Source: a virus
Strand: one strand, 5' to 3'
Length of the DNA: 54,162 nt
IMG/VR virus record: IMGVR_UViG_3300022827_000011
Location: 1-54,162 of that record
Below the pieces are notes generated by a model. The model saw only the letters and a list, made by a program, of their open reading frames with translations. It ran no database searches and was not told where the DNA came from. A program made the position numbers and the translations under genes. The first letter of the stretch is position 1. The number at the start of each line of letters is the position of its first letter. Positions 14,783 through 22,292 of this stretch are shown here, in pieces.

Positions 14783-15493
14783 TTAGTTGTCCATCCTTAC
14801 AAGTCTTACATAGTTAAGTTTATTCACAATTAAACCGGTATCGTTACACATTACTTGTGATTTAACATTGGCACTAAATCCGTATACCTGCGATATTGGC
14901 ATTTCAAACTGATTGCTAAACATTACCAAGTTTTCTTTAAATCCTGCAGTGTAGAAAAATGTATTGTATGTTTCACTGCGAATACATTTAAGTAACGTTA
15001 GCTCGCCAATAACTTTTTTACAGTTAATTGCAGCACTTTTGCTAAATTCTAATTTAAGTTTTTGTTTGTAAACCAGTTGGGCAAGTTCTCGTTCTACAAA
15101 AGTAGGAAAGTATGCTAGCACACCTATTAAGGAAGTTGGGATTTTTTCTTGTGCATATGTTGAAAACATATCGGACTGAAAGTCAGACAAATTGCCTAAT
15201 GCCAATATAGTATACCGTTTCATATGATGATTTGCGGTAGCCAACGCTGTTCGATCTTGAGCAGTAACGATCATCGGTAAAAAACTACTAGTTATATAAG
15301 AATGAGATTGGAGATATGTATTATAACTAATCACGTTGGATTTGATTAATTCTTTGTTTGCAAATATTGCAGGGCGCTTACTTGTAGCTTCTTGCGTCTG
15401 TTTGATATATCCCCGGTTGGTACGTTGCGCCGCAAAAGCCAACTCGAGAACCCGAGTAGTACAATATTCTTTTAATTCTACTCGATCTGACAT
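14783..15493 (-). CDS. Hypothetical phage protein (236 aa)
   Basis: The MSDRVELKEYC start (15493) is preferred because a more upstream ATG lies inside the promoter. The protein is soluble; the segment FPTFVERELAQLVYKQKLKL followed by two helices resembles the middle of the 238-aa protein at 4668-5384, suggesting paralogy. Function unknown. Confidence 0.75.
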   Translation of the reverse strand: MSDRVELKEYCTTRVLELAFAAQRTNRGYIKQTQEATSKRPAIFANKELIKSNVISYNTYLQSHSYITSSFLPMIVTAQDRTALATANHHMKRYTILALGNLSDFQSDMFSTYAQEKIPTSLIGVLAYFPTFVERELAQLVYKQKLKLEFSKSAAINCKKVIGELTLLKCIRSETYNTFFYTAGFKENLVMFSNQFEMPISQVYGFSANVKSQVMCNDTGLIVNKLNYVRLVRMDN

Positions 15494-15522
15494 TTTGCTC
15501 TCTTTATTAATACGTATGTGCT

Positions 15523-15551
15523 TTTGTAGCATGTGTGTATTAGAATGTCAA
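15523..15551 (-). promoter_or_regulatory. Sigma70-like promoter
   Basis: TTGACA, 17 bases, TACAAA on the minus strand, ending 30 bp before the 236-aa gene. Confidence 0.65.
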
Positions 15552-15557
15552 CAATTA

Positions 15558-15707
15558 TTACAACGGTCGCAACCCGCTAATTTTAACATCGCTTCCGTAT
15601 TGTGCCTCGAGTAATGCCTTTGCTTGCGCACCTGCAATAGCCTGAACTGTTACCTTTGTAGGTCCGTTGTGCAGTAGAATAATTGCTTCATAGGTTCTCG
15701 TGTTCAT
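15558..15707 (-). CDS. Small conserved-type phage protein (49 aa)
   Basis: MNTRTYEAIILLHNGPTKVT then an AGAQAKALLEAQYGS segment: a beta-beta-alpha peptide. Similar small LHNGP proteins are, to my knowledge, common in T4-like phages and unnamed. It has its own promoter at 15762-15790. Confidence 0.65.
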   Translation of the reverse strand: MNTRTYEAIILLHNGPTKVTVQAIAGAQAKALLEAQYGSDVKISGLRPL

Positions 15708-15761
15708 CTTGTTTCCATTTTTTAACGTAGTCTCGTTGTACTACACTATAATAGTAGTAGT

Positions 15762-15790
15762 ATAGTAGTATAGTATTATGTACATGTCAA
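15762..15790 (-). promoter_or_regulatory. Sigma70-like promoter
   Basis: TTGACA, 17 bases, TACTAT, 54 bp upstream of the 49-aa gene. The -35 ends exactly at the infA stop. Confidence 0.65.
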
Positions 15791-16009
15791 CTATATTCTG
15801 TAGGTGATCCTACCCTTGTCAAGATCGTAAGGAGTCATTTCAATTTTAACTCTGTCTCCTTGTACTAGTCTAATCCTAAACTGACGCATTTTACCGCCGG
15901 TATAGCATGTAACCACATGCTTATTATCTAGTTCTACCTTAAACATCTGACTAGGCAGGACATCGACTATAATGCCTTCTAGTTCAATAGTTTCATTATT
16001 CTTTACCAT
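15791..16009 (-). CDS. infA: Translation initiation factor IF-1
   Basis: A 72-aa S1-type OB-fold protein, exactly the length of E. coli IF-1. Matching blocks in order are EGIIVDVLPSQMFKVEL, HVVTCYTGGKMRQFRIRL, GDRVKIEMTPYDLDKGRI and the terminal Y-R-I. IF-1 sits in the A site of the 30S subunit during initiation. The usual GKMR--YIRI motif is present as GKMRQFRIRL. Good ribosome binding site (AAAGG). The start lies inside the end of the AbrB-like gene (14-nt overlap), so the two are coupled. With bS21 and the L12-like protein it points to takeover of host initiation. Confidence 0.92.
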   Translation of the reverse strand: MVKNNETIELEGIIVDVLPSQMFKVELDNKHVVTCYTGGKMRQFRIRLVQGDRVKIEMTPYDLDKGRITYRI

Positions 16010-16193
16010 CAGTTACCTTTGTAATTGATAGTTCGCCACTTTTTAATATTTGAATTAACAAGTTGTCTCCTGGATTCCATCCTAATTTTTCTACAATTTC
16101 TGGAGGAATATTCATTAATACATTCTCCGGATCGCCGTCTATTTCTGTAAACACTTCGTCAACAGAATATGTTTTATTTATACCTTTGGTCAT
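15996..16193 (-). CDS. AbrB/SpoVT-type or MazE-like DNA-binding protein
   Basis: A 65-aa protein with the swapped-hairpin AbrB pattern: NVLMNIPPEIVEKLGWNPGDNL followed by LITKV-type strands (ELSITKV). This fold is found in transition-state regulators and antitoxins. No toxin gene is adjacent, since its partner is infA, so a phage transcription regulator is more likely than an antitoxin. AAAGGAAC ribosome binding site. Confidence 0.78.
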   Translation of the reverse strand: MTKGINKTYSVDEVFTEIDGDPENVLMNIPPEIVEKLGWNPGDNLLIQILKSGELSITKVTDGKE

Positions 16194-16232
16194 AATAGTT
16201 CCTTTAACCGTCTATTTAATGCCTGCATGTTG

Positions 16233-16349
16233 CTAAATACATGTAGCAGAGCGTGAGGGCGTCTTTGTAACGCAAGTTAATACAATGTTATCCTCCTCTT
16301 TAGAATAAACTAATTTGTAGCAAGTATGCGTTACTTCTATGTAATTCAT
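16233..16349 (-). CDS. Possible small protein (38 aa)
   Basis: MNYIEVTHTCYKLVYSKEED leads a short Cys- and Thr-rich ORF. The ribosome binding site is too close to the ATG to be convincing. It fills the 220-bp gap between two genes of the same direction. Confidence 0.35.
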   Translation of the reverse strand: MNYIEVTHTCYKLVYSKEEDNIVLTCVTKTPSRSATCI

Positions 16350-16414
16350 ATCCTAAGGTGGCCACTATATTAATTTTCCATAGCAATGATGGAGAATTAT
16401 TTCTTTCAATTTAT

Positions 16415-17416
16415 TTATGCTGAAATAGATCCTAGTTGTTTGAATAAAGAGCCGGTTTCTACAACCAGTCTATGTCGTTCTGCTCGGAGTTTACCGTCGC
16501 TTCCGAGTCTTTGTGGACTATGTGTATAGCGAATTTGACACAAAATATTTGACGGATTGTTGCGTTGTTGAATACGAATCCGAGGCTTGCCTATTTGATC
16601 ATAAATTACTTCAATATCAACCGACGTCAACATTGCAGCTAATTTACGAATAGACTGTACTGAATGTCTACAATTTTTAATATTTATTATGTCGATACGC
16701 GAATCTTGTTTAGTTGCGTGTTCGGTTATAAATCTGATTAGATTATGCATTAAAACCGATTTATCTTGAGATTCTAATGCATATGCAGCTTGCTTTAAAA
16801 TGTTTTTAATATTAGATTTTGGATTATCATTATAACCGTCTATCGGTGTTAACTTGATTCCTAAAAAACTAACAAAATCTTGCATGTTCTCAAATGTACG
16901 AGGCGATGCTTGCCCTATTCGATTACTATTGTTTTTAAGGCTCCAGCCTTTTAGCACTTTTTCTGTATTACATGGTCCTACATGAGTTAACAAGATATCT
17001 GCTTTTGTACTCTTTTGTGATTCTTCGCCGATTGCTTTAATTTTAATATAATTTTTAGAATTATTATTAAAAAATAAATTACTGTATTGTAATATAGAAT
17101 TGTCGGTATTTACAAATGCAATAATTGCTTGCATTTCGGTTGACATTGCATTACATGTATGCTGCCATTCTTTTGCATCTGCAATATTCTTTACATTGTT
17201 AATAATATTTATAAATTCAATATTATTGCCATTGTTGTCAACAAAGACAGATACTAGATCATCCGATAAGGAAGTAATACTGAGTATGTTGGTAACATCT
17301 TCTTTGTTAATTAGCTCGGGTCCTTTAACAAACTTAGCAGTGATCGCAGCACCTAATAAGTATTCTGCTAGATGCCCCTTAGACGATCCAAATTTCAGTT
17401 TTGTTGTATTAGTCAT
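16415..17416 (-). CDS. Putative PD-(D/E)XK nuclease-like protein (333 aa)
   Basis: A basic protein with STKADILLTHVG followed 15-20 residues later by GWSLKNNSNRIGQ. An Asp followed by a short hydrophobic strand and a later (E/W)xLK is the layout of PD-(D/E)XK nucleases, including some restriction enzymes. The acidic residue before LK is replaced by Ser, so the motif is imperfect. No other domain recognised. AAAGGCTAAT-ATG start. It lies 9 bp after the bilin reductase gene and may share its transcript. Confidence 0.55.
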   Translation of the reverse strand: MTNTTKLKFGSSKGHLAEYLLGAAITAKFVKGPELINKEDVTNILSITSLSDDLVSVFVDNNGNNIEFINIINNVKNIADAKEWQHTCNAMSTEMQAIIAFVNTDNSILQYSNLFFNNNSKNYIKIKAIGEESQKSTKADILLTHVGPCNTEKVLKGWSLKNNSNRIGQASPRTFENMQDFVSFLGIKLTPIDGYNDNPKSNIKNILKQAAYALESQDKSVLMHNLIRFITEHATKQDSRIDIINIKNCRHSVQSIRKLAAMLTSVDIEVIYDQIGKPRIRIQQRNNPSNILCQIRYTHSPQRLGSDGKLRAERHRLVVETGSLFKQLGSISA

Positions 17417-17425
17417 ATTAGCCTT

Positions 17426-18109
17426 TTAAATTTCTGGAAATAAACATTTTTGAATAAAAATATCCACATCAACGGAACTAAGTCCAAGACTTACCATTGT
17501 TCGTGGGGTATGAGGATTTTGTTTTTGAAAATATGCATATCGATTTTGTGCAGCGCGATTTATATTTTCATTGCCTGTATGATTATAGATGCCTACTAAT
17601 GAAAGATAGTCGTCTACATTAGCTAGACTTAAATCCACAATTTGAGCTAGTTCGTCTTCTTTGCTTACATTGCCTGCTGCTATCATGTGTGACGAAAAAA
17701 TAGCCTTAGCCCATTCGGGCAGGTCTCGAGACTTGCGCCACTCTAGCCGAGCTGATTCAGATCCAAACGCCTGAATCATTTCATGAGACGGATCGCTACT
17801 AGCAGAGTAATCGTGAAAAAACCCTGTAATTTTGTTTTTACCAGCAATAACATCTAGCCCAAATATAGGAGCAGAATTATGTAAATGCGGGAATATGCAA
17901 CAATGCATCATCCACAGCCCTCGAGTTTCGCGCGCATCAACTACATCAACATGTGCTCGACGAAACGTATTACTAGTCCACACTCGATTGACCCATCCTG
18001 GACGATTAAATTGTTCCATACCGGGTTCAAATACTTCAGAGCCAACAGTGTTAAACTGTTTAATTAAATGCTCTTGTATTTGAATTAGCGCCTTCCATAC
18101 TTCACTCAT
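17426..18109 (-). CDS. pcyX: Ferredoxin-dependent bilin reductase (PcyA/PebS/PcyX type)
   Basis: These enzymes reduce biliverdin with electrons from ferredoxin. Family marks seen: GWVNRVWTSNTFRRAHVDVV, then IFPHLHNSAPIFGLDVI and ITGFFHDYSAS, where the His of the first and the Asp of the second fall at the positions of the PcyA substrate-binding His/Asp region. At 227 aa it matches PcyA/PebS (about 230-250). It overlaps the heme oxygenase gene by 8 nt. PcyX, described from marine viral metagenomes and linked to non-cyanobacterial phages, converts biliverdin to phycoerythrobilin. I name pcyX from context (alphaproteobacterial signals, operon with heme oxygenase); PebS or PcyA cannot be excluded by eye. 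Confidence 0.8.
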   Translation of the reverse strand: MSEVWKALIQIQEHLIKQFNTVGSEVFEPGMEQFNRPGWVNRVWTSNTFRRAHVDVVDARETRGLWMMHCCIFPHLHNSAPIFGLDVIAGKNKITGFFHDYSASSDPSHEMIQAFGSESARLEWRKSRDLPEWAKAIFSSHMIAAGNVSKEDELAQIVDLSLANVDDYLSLVGIYNHTGNENINRAAQNRYAYFQKQNPHTPRTMVSLGLSSVDVDIFIQKCLFPEI

Positions 18110-18785
18110 TTGTTTTATCTCTATAAATGTAATATAGTTTCAAGGCTCGATTATAAAGAACATTGCACCCTTGATCTTTTTCAATTTGGTCTACATATAG
18201 CTGCAATGCTATTGCAATAATTCCGTTATCGGTATCTAATACAGATTCGTTAATTTCTAATTCCTTAAATAATGTCATAGCAAATTCAAAACATATATTT
18301 GCTTCTGGTGCCATTTCGTCGGATAACATATTACGTATTGTAGATTTCAATACTTCCAAATTGTCAAAATCATACATAGTACCGGACCCTGGATTGCGTT
18401 TGCGAATCATTTGTCCGCCGTACATATCGCCAAAATGTCTTACATAAATATGTGCTAACAACCTATTTTTGTCTTGCATCTGCATTACATAGTCTATATA
18501 TTCAGCAACAACACTACATAAGGATATACTGTTAGGTTTGATATCATATTCGGTTTCTATCTCGGAAATATCTGCAAAAATTCGTTGTGCTCTTGCAACA
18601 TGCTCTATTCCAACGAGAACATTGCAAACAGTTGCTTGATTTTCTAACGCTTGATATATTGCATGTTGATTGCTTAAATATCTGTGATATTCTTTTGCAG
18701 ACATACCGTTTAACAACTTACGAGCATGAGTAGTGCGTTCTGCACGTTGATGATTAGCCCATGTTAGCTCTTTTAATGTACTCAC
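18102..18785 (-). CDS. Heme oxygenase
   Basis: It cleaves heme to biliverdin, CO and iron. The proximal His lies in TWANHQRAE near the N-terminus, and the distal helix reads YVRHFGDMYGGQMIRK, matching the Y--Y-GD-GGQ signature of biliverdin-forming HO. At 227 aa it is close to the usual 210-240. GTG start overlapping the clpS stop (GTGA). Its product is the substrate of the reductase encoded immediately downstream, giving a two-step heme-to-phycobilin cassette. ALAS at 44018-45217 could raise the heme supply. Confidence 0.88.
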   Translation of the reverse strand: MSTLKELTWANHQRAERTTHARKLLNGMSAKEYHRYLSNQHAIYQALENQATVCNVLVGIEHVARAQRIFADISEIETEYDIKPNSISLCSVVAEYIDYVMQMQDKNRLLAHIYVRHFGDMYGGQMIRKRNPGSGTMYDFDNLEVLKSTIRNMLSDEMAPEANICFEFAMTLFKELEINESVLDTDNGIIAIALQLYVDQIEKDQGCNVLYNRALKLYYIYRDKTNE

Positions 18786-19090
18786 TTGTCTTCTTCGATC
18801 TTTAGTCGAAGAGGAAATCCGTTTTCTTGTGCAGCGCGAGTTGCTTCTCCAACTTTTTGCTCGGCAATCTCGTGACTGTAAACTCCTACTACTCCAGCAC
18901 CGTTATCGTGTATTTCTGTAGTAATAACAGTTGCACTTTGTTCACTATGTTTAAACAAGTCAACTAATAAAGATACTACAAAGTCCATCGGAGTTTGGTC
19001 ATCATTAATCATAATAACTTTATATCGTCTGGGTTCTTTTTTATTTAATTTAGTTTTTTCGTCAACAGCTATTTTAGTTTTCGTGCTCAT
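18782..19090 (-). CDS. clpS: ClpS, Clp protease adaptor (N-end rule)
   Basis: ClpS binds proteins with N-degrons and delivers them to ClpAP. The 102-aa protein has KVIMINDDQTPMDFVVSLL with the N-degron pocket NDD and the following Met, a later His in TTEIHDNGAGVVGVYSHEIAE, and a FPLRLKIEED end. The N-terminal 25 residues are a basic, flexible extension, as in typical ClpS. It lies first in the pigment operon, just after bS21. No clpA is seen, so host ClpA must be used. It may let the phage redirect host proteolysis. Confidence 0.93.
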   Translation of the reverse strand: MSTKTKIAVDEKTKLNKKEPRRYKVIMINDDQTPMDFVVSLLVDLFKHSEQSATVITTEIHDNGAGVVGVYSHEIAEQKVGEATRAAQENGFPLRLKIEEDK

Positions 19091-19109
19091 TATATTTCCT
19101 ATGAGTTAT

Positions 19110-19229
19110 GTAAGTAGTGGGTAATCACTACTTACATTTATCAATGATAGATTGTTTTAATTTAATTTTTGAATGTACTTACATTACATTATAAAATGTA
19201 AGTAATAGTCAGTGATAAAGTTTATCACT
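19110..19229 (-). promoter_or_regulatory. Three consecutive hairpins between rpsU and clpS
   Basis: Three perfect stems: AGTGATAAA/TTTATCACT with a 1-nt centre (19211-19229), ACTTACATT/AATGTAAGT (19177-19203) and GTAAGTAGTG/CACTACTTAC (19110-19135). The last ends just upstream of the clpS ribosome binding site. No T run follows any of them, so they are not typical terminators. They could stabilise mRNA, bind a regulator or control clpS translation. Confidence 0.6.
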
Positions 19230-19238
19230 AATTGAGTA

Positions 19239-19469
19239 TTAAATACTCTGATCTTTAATCAGTTGCTTTTTAAACCGTCGATTTGCAGCAAGTTTAGCCT
19301 TACGTGCTTTGGTTCCTTTACTTTCAAAAAATTCTCTAGTACGCATTTCTTGAAATAGTCCGTCGTCTGCTAACCGCTTTTTTAACTTGCGTAAAGCCTT
19401 GGGTAGATCGTTATTATAAACTTCAACTTTACTGCCTCTAACAGATTGTTCTTTAGCGTGTTTACTCAT
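19239..19469 (-). CDS. rpsU: Ribosomal protein bS21
   Basis: A 76-aa protein, compared with about 70 in bacteria. VEVYNNDLPKALRKLKKRL, a REFFESKGTKARKAK stretch and the basic tail are bS21 hallmarks. bS21 sits at the anti-Shine-Dalgarno region of the 30S subunit and is among the ribosomal proteins most often found in phages, where it may bias initiation to phage mRNA. Strong GAGGAA ribosome binding site; overlaps the upstream gene by 8 nt. Confidence 0.93.
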   Translation of the reverse strand: MSKHAKEQSVRGSKVEVYNNDLPKALRKLKKRLADDGLFQEMRTREFFESKGTKARKAKLAANRRFKKQLIKDQSI

Positions 19470-19860
19470 TAGTTCCTCTAATTATGTTTTCAAGCATTAC
19501 AAAATCATATATCCGATTGTTGCTTATTAAATTATACAATAAAGTCCCGTCATTTGTCAAGTAAAAAGTATTAGGCTGTGCAATAAAATAAGAAATAAAA
19601 GGTCTAACTTTAGTATCACAGTTGTCGACATCAACAATCACCATATCAACTTTTTTAATTAAGTTAATAAGCCACCCTACATTATCAAATTCACTATCGT
19701 ATAGATATAAATTTAAATAAAGAGTTGACTCACCGAGAACTTGATTGAGCTGGTGCTTTCTGTCAACTGATGGACATATTAGCAATATGCTATATACATC
19801 GTTATTTAGAGTATCAGGCGGGGTGATTAATGATATATTATTCAATTTACTCGGTTTCAA
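19462..19860 (-). CDS. Hypothetical protein (132 aa)
   Basis: TTG start at 19860, overlapping the end of the 547-aa gene. An alpha/beta pattern (YSILLICPSV, VDMVIVDVDN, PNTFYLTNDGTL) resembles a receiver or Rossmann fold without catalytic residues I can point to. Unknown function. It is the coupling gene between the membrane protein and rpsU. Confidence 0.7.
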   Translation of the reverse strand: MKPSKLNNISLITPPDTLNNDVYSILLICPSVDRKHQLNQVLGESTLYLNLYLYDSEFDNVGWLINLIKKVDMVIVDVDNCDTKVRPFISYFIAQPNTFYLTNDGTLLYNLISNNRIYDFVMLENIIRGTNE

Positions 19861-21490
19861 TAGACGGAGATGCTATAACATCCCAGGGAAGACTAGTAAT
19901 CTTCCCTTTTATATACTGGTCTTTCCAGAATTTTATATTTTGAGTTGGATTTTCTAATTTCCAAGTATTTTTAGATGTTTTATAAGTATCGTCTTGCTCG
20001 TTGATAACTAACTGAGTGTACCGGGCAAGTTGAAATTCGTCCATTCTTTCGGAAGAGTCTCCTCCATAATCACTGGTTCTATCTGTGTCACGCATCTCAG
20101 TGGGGCTAGTTTGGTTGATTGTTGTATAGGGTTCGCTAACAGGGGTGCAAATAGAAGGTGAGGTATTAGAGACATATTGGTTGTGACTTTCTGTACAAGG
20201 CTGATAACGATTTAGTATTTCCTGAGTTTGGAAATTGAACTGATTATTTTGTAAAGTTATGCGATCTTGTTCGGTAGCCGCTAACTCTTTTTCTGTAGCT
20301 AATTTTTCAGCATAATAAGTTTTAAAAGTAGTTTGACTGGCTATTAGCAATAACACGGCTAATGGATCAAATACAAATATTATAAGTAATATTACCCATT
20401 GAACTGATTTTTCTAAAAGATCGGCATCAGCAGTACCTCCGTACACAAATTCAGCAAGATATTTAATAGGACCGACTTCGGCTTCTAACTTTCTGTACTC
20501 AATTTGTAACACACTTTTCTGTTCAATTAGGTTTTCAATTACATTATTTGCATTATTAATTTTTATTTGTTGCAGATCAACCATATTGTCAATTTTATTA
20601 GTATCCTCGATTCCTAACTGCAAGCGAACTCTTGAAATTAGTCGATTGCTATCTTCAATTTGAGTTTCAGATAAGCTCCTTAGTCTAGAGATTTCATCTC
20701 TAGCTGCTACGATCTCCGGACGAGGCGCAGACCTAATAGCATCAACTTGTAATAATACTGCGTTACGAGCTGTTTCTTGTGTTTCTCGATAAGATTGTAT
20801 TCGGCTACTAGTATTTGATCCTAATTTGCCATCCTGAACTGCTCCTGCAATTCCTTGCGCGATCTGGATGTCGTTGTTAGATAGTGCTGTTGCCAACGCA
20901 GAAATGTTAGCATTTATACTTGCTACTTGATCTAACAACGGAGTTATTCTATTTTCTAAAGTTAAATTGGAGTTTGAAATTAATGCCAACTGTTCGTCAA
21001 TGGCAGGTTTCATACGCAAATACGTACTATCTATCCTTGACTGCTCTATTTCAATCTTAGACTGGATTTCTGCATCGGCGTTTGTTCCGGATGATCGAAT
21101 GGTAGATATCGTCTGTTCAGCAAGTTGAATAACATTGGATTGACGTTGTAAATCATCTTCAATGCGAGCAATTTGTGCTATGCTATCTTGTGCTTTGGAA
21201 GTTTGTTCAATATGTGCCGAACTTAAGAATCCAAAAATTCCAAGACTGGTGATTAGCATTAGTACAATAATTGCTGCACTAAGATATCCTTTTAACCACC
21301 AAACGGTTTTATTCCAATAACGATGCAACCATACTGCGGTAACTAATTTTGCAATTTCAAGAGTGCTTCCCATAATTATAATAGGAATTGCTGCGCCAGC
21401 AAAGATGGCAACTAATCCTGCTACGCTGTAGAAGATTGCAACAGCACTAATAGCCAGTGCTGTAATTAAAACTAATATACCTAGTATCAT
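19847..21490 (-). CDS. Large membrane protein with coiled coils (547 aa)
   Basis: Three N-terminal transmembrane helices (about residues 4-50 and 66-92), a long Gln/Ile/Ser-rich coiled-coil region (about 95-345), one further transmembrane helix at about 368-392 (WVILLIIFVFDPLAVLLLIA) and a Ser/Thr-rich cytosolic tail. Similar multi-helix coiled-coil proteins are known from marine T4-like phages without a function. A GATAAATA motif lies 7 nt before the ATG, so it is probably late and nearly leaderless. Confidence 0.72.
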   Translation of the reverse strand: MILGILVLITALAISAVAIFYSVAGLVAIFAGAAIPIIIMGSTLEIAKLVTAVWLHRYWNKTVWWLKGYLSAAIIVLMLITSLGIFGFLSSAHIEQTSKAQDSIAQIARIEDDLQRQSNVIQLAEQTISTIRSSGTNADAEIQSKIEIEQSRIDSTYLRMKPAIDEQLALISNSNLTLENRITPLLDQVASINANISALATALSNNDIQIAQGIAGAVQDGKLGSNTSSRIQSYRETQETARNAVLLQVDAIRSAPRPEIVAARDEISRLRSLSETQIEDSNRLISRVRLQLGIEDTNKIDNMVDLQQIKINNANNVIENLIEQKSVLQIEYRKLEAEVGPIKYLAEFVYGGTADADLLEKSVQWVILLIIFVFDPLAVLLLIASQTTFKTYYAEKLATEKELAATEQDRITLQNNQFNFQTQEILNRYQPCTESHNQYVSNTSPSICTPVSEPYTTINQTSPTEMRDTDRTSDYGGDSSERMDEFQLARYTQLVINEQDDTYKTSKNTWKLENPTQNIKFWKDQYIKGKITSLPWDVIASPSIETE

Positions 21491-21497
21491 ACCAAGT

Positions 21498-21505
21498 TAT
21501 TTATC
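21498..21505 (-). promoter_or_regulatory. Late-promoter-like motif GATAAATA
   Basis: It sits 7 nt before the ATG of the 547-aa gene. It matches the NATAAATA element seen before many genes in the right half and the TATAAATA of T4 late promoters. Confidence 0.5.
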
Positions 21506-21514
21506 GTCTTTAAA

Positions 21515-21883
21515 TTAGTTACGGCGCATCTGTGCAATATCTATCGCATCCTGTTTTTTATCTGCAAAAACCGGAACCATATTTGATTTGTGCATTGTTG
21601 CTATTCCTAGCAACTTACGTTCGCCGCTGTAAATATTCGGGGCCTTTGCAGCGCCATGCCCGGCAACCTTGTTACTTAAACTTACACTAGGCTTAGTAGA
21701 TCGATAAGGAGTAGTATCGCTAACTACTATAGTCAAATTCTTTTTGTCATTTTTAGTTTTGCCTACTCCTATGGCCTTAAGCCATGCTTCGTGGTTTTGT
21801 TTGGCTTGTATTAATCTCTTGCTGTTAGACTTCTTAACTTTAGATTTAAATTGTACTGTAATCTTTTCAAGATGCATACTCAT
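21515..21883 (-). CDS. Hypothetical protein (122 aa)
   Basis: A basic N-terminus (KSKVKKSNSKRLIQAKQNHEAWL) and a middle with SVSLSNKVAGHGAAKAP. AGGAACTTTACT-ATG start. I recall homologues in T4-like phages of Alphaproteobacteria with unknown role. Confidence 0.75.
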   Translation of the reverse strand: MSMHLEKITVQFKSKVKKSNSKRLIQAKQNHEAWLKAIGVGKTKNDKKNLTIVVSDTTPYRSTKPSVSLSNKVAGHGAAKAPNIYSGERKLLGIATMHKSNMVPVFADKKQDAIDIAQMRRN

Positions 21884-21935
21884 AGTAAAGTTCCTGCTAT
21901 ATTAAAATGTTAGCAGGAACCCTGCTAGTAGTCGA

Positions 21936-22181
21936 CTATGCTGCACGTTTCCAAACTTGCTTGGCAGGAACACGAACAAAGCGCTTGTTAGTTTCGCTAG
22001 CGTTAGGATTAGGCATTGTAATCATAACGTTCTTACCGGCATCAAATGCACGACGCTGATTAATTACTCTCTCGCCGCTTGCAAGGTAGTCGGCTCGAAT
22101 AGCAAGTGTAATATTCCTTGCCACACTGCTGTGGATTCCGGACGATACATTGCCTTTGCTTTTGCCGCCTTTTTTAGCCAT
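21936..22181 (-). CDS. Hypothetical basic protein (81 aa)
   Basis: Highly basic (MAKKGGKSKGNVSSGIHSS) with a C-terminal NKRFVRVPAKQVWKRAA. Strong AAGGA ribosome binding site and a TTGACA-N17-TATAGT promoter upstream. Probably nucleic-acid or ribosome associated, from charge alone. Confidence 0.75.
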   Translation of the reverse strand: MAKKGGKSKGNVSSGIHSSVARNITLAIRADYLASGERVINQRRAFDAGKNVMITMPNPNASETNKRFVRVPAKQVWKRAA

Positions 22182-22217
22182 TTTGTAGATTCCTTATGTT
22201 ATGTTGTTAATATAGTT

Positions 22218-22246
22218 ACTATATACGAGACTGACGAAAGTGTCAA
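22218..22246 (-). promoter_or_regulatory. Sigma70-like promoter
   Basis: TTGACA, 17 bases, TATAGT on the minus strand, 36 bp before the 81-aa gene and just past the terminator that ends the outer-membrane-protein transcript. Confidence 0.65.
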
Positions 22247-22249
22247 TAC

Positions 22250-22275
22250 AAAAGGCCGCAAGTTGCGGCCTTTTG
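22250..22275 (-). terminator. Rho-independent terminator
   Basis: AAAAGGCCGCAA pairs with TTGCGGCCTTTT, so it can work in both directions. It follows the outer-membrane-protein gene at 22293. Confidence 0.85.
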
Positions 22276-22292
22276 TTACCAGTTATAATTAC

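Noticed and set aside
15996-16193. Toxin-antitoxin module with an AbrB/MazE-type antitoxin
   Set aside because: The coupled gene is IF-1, and no toxin-like ORF lies next to it.
17426-18785. Cyanophage origin because of the bilin genes
   Set aside because: No photosystem, phycobilisome or plastocyanin genes are present, while ALAS, the permuted tmRNA and DUF1127 point to Alphaproteobacteria.
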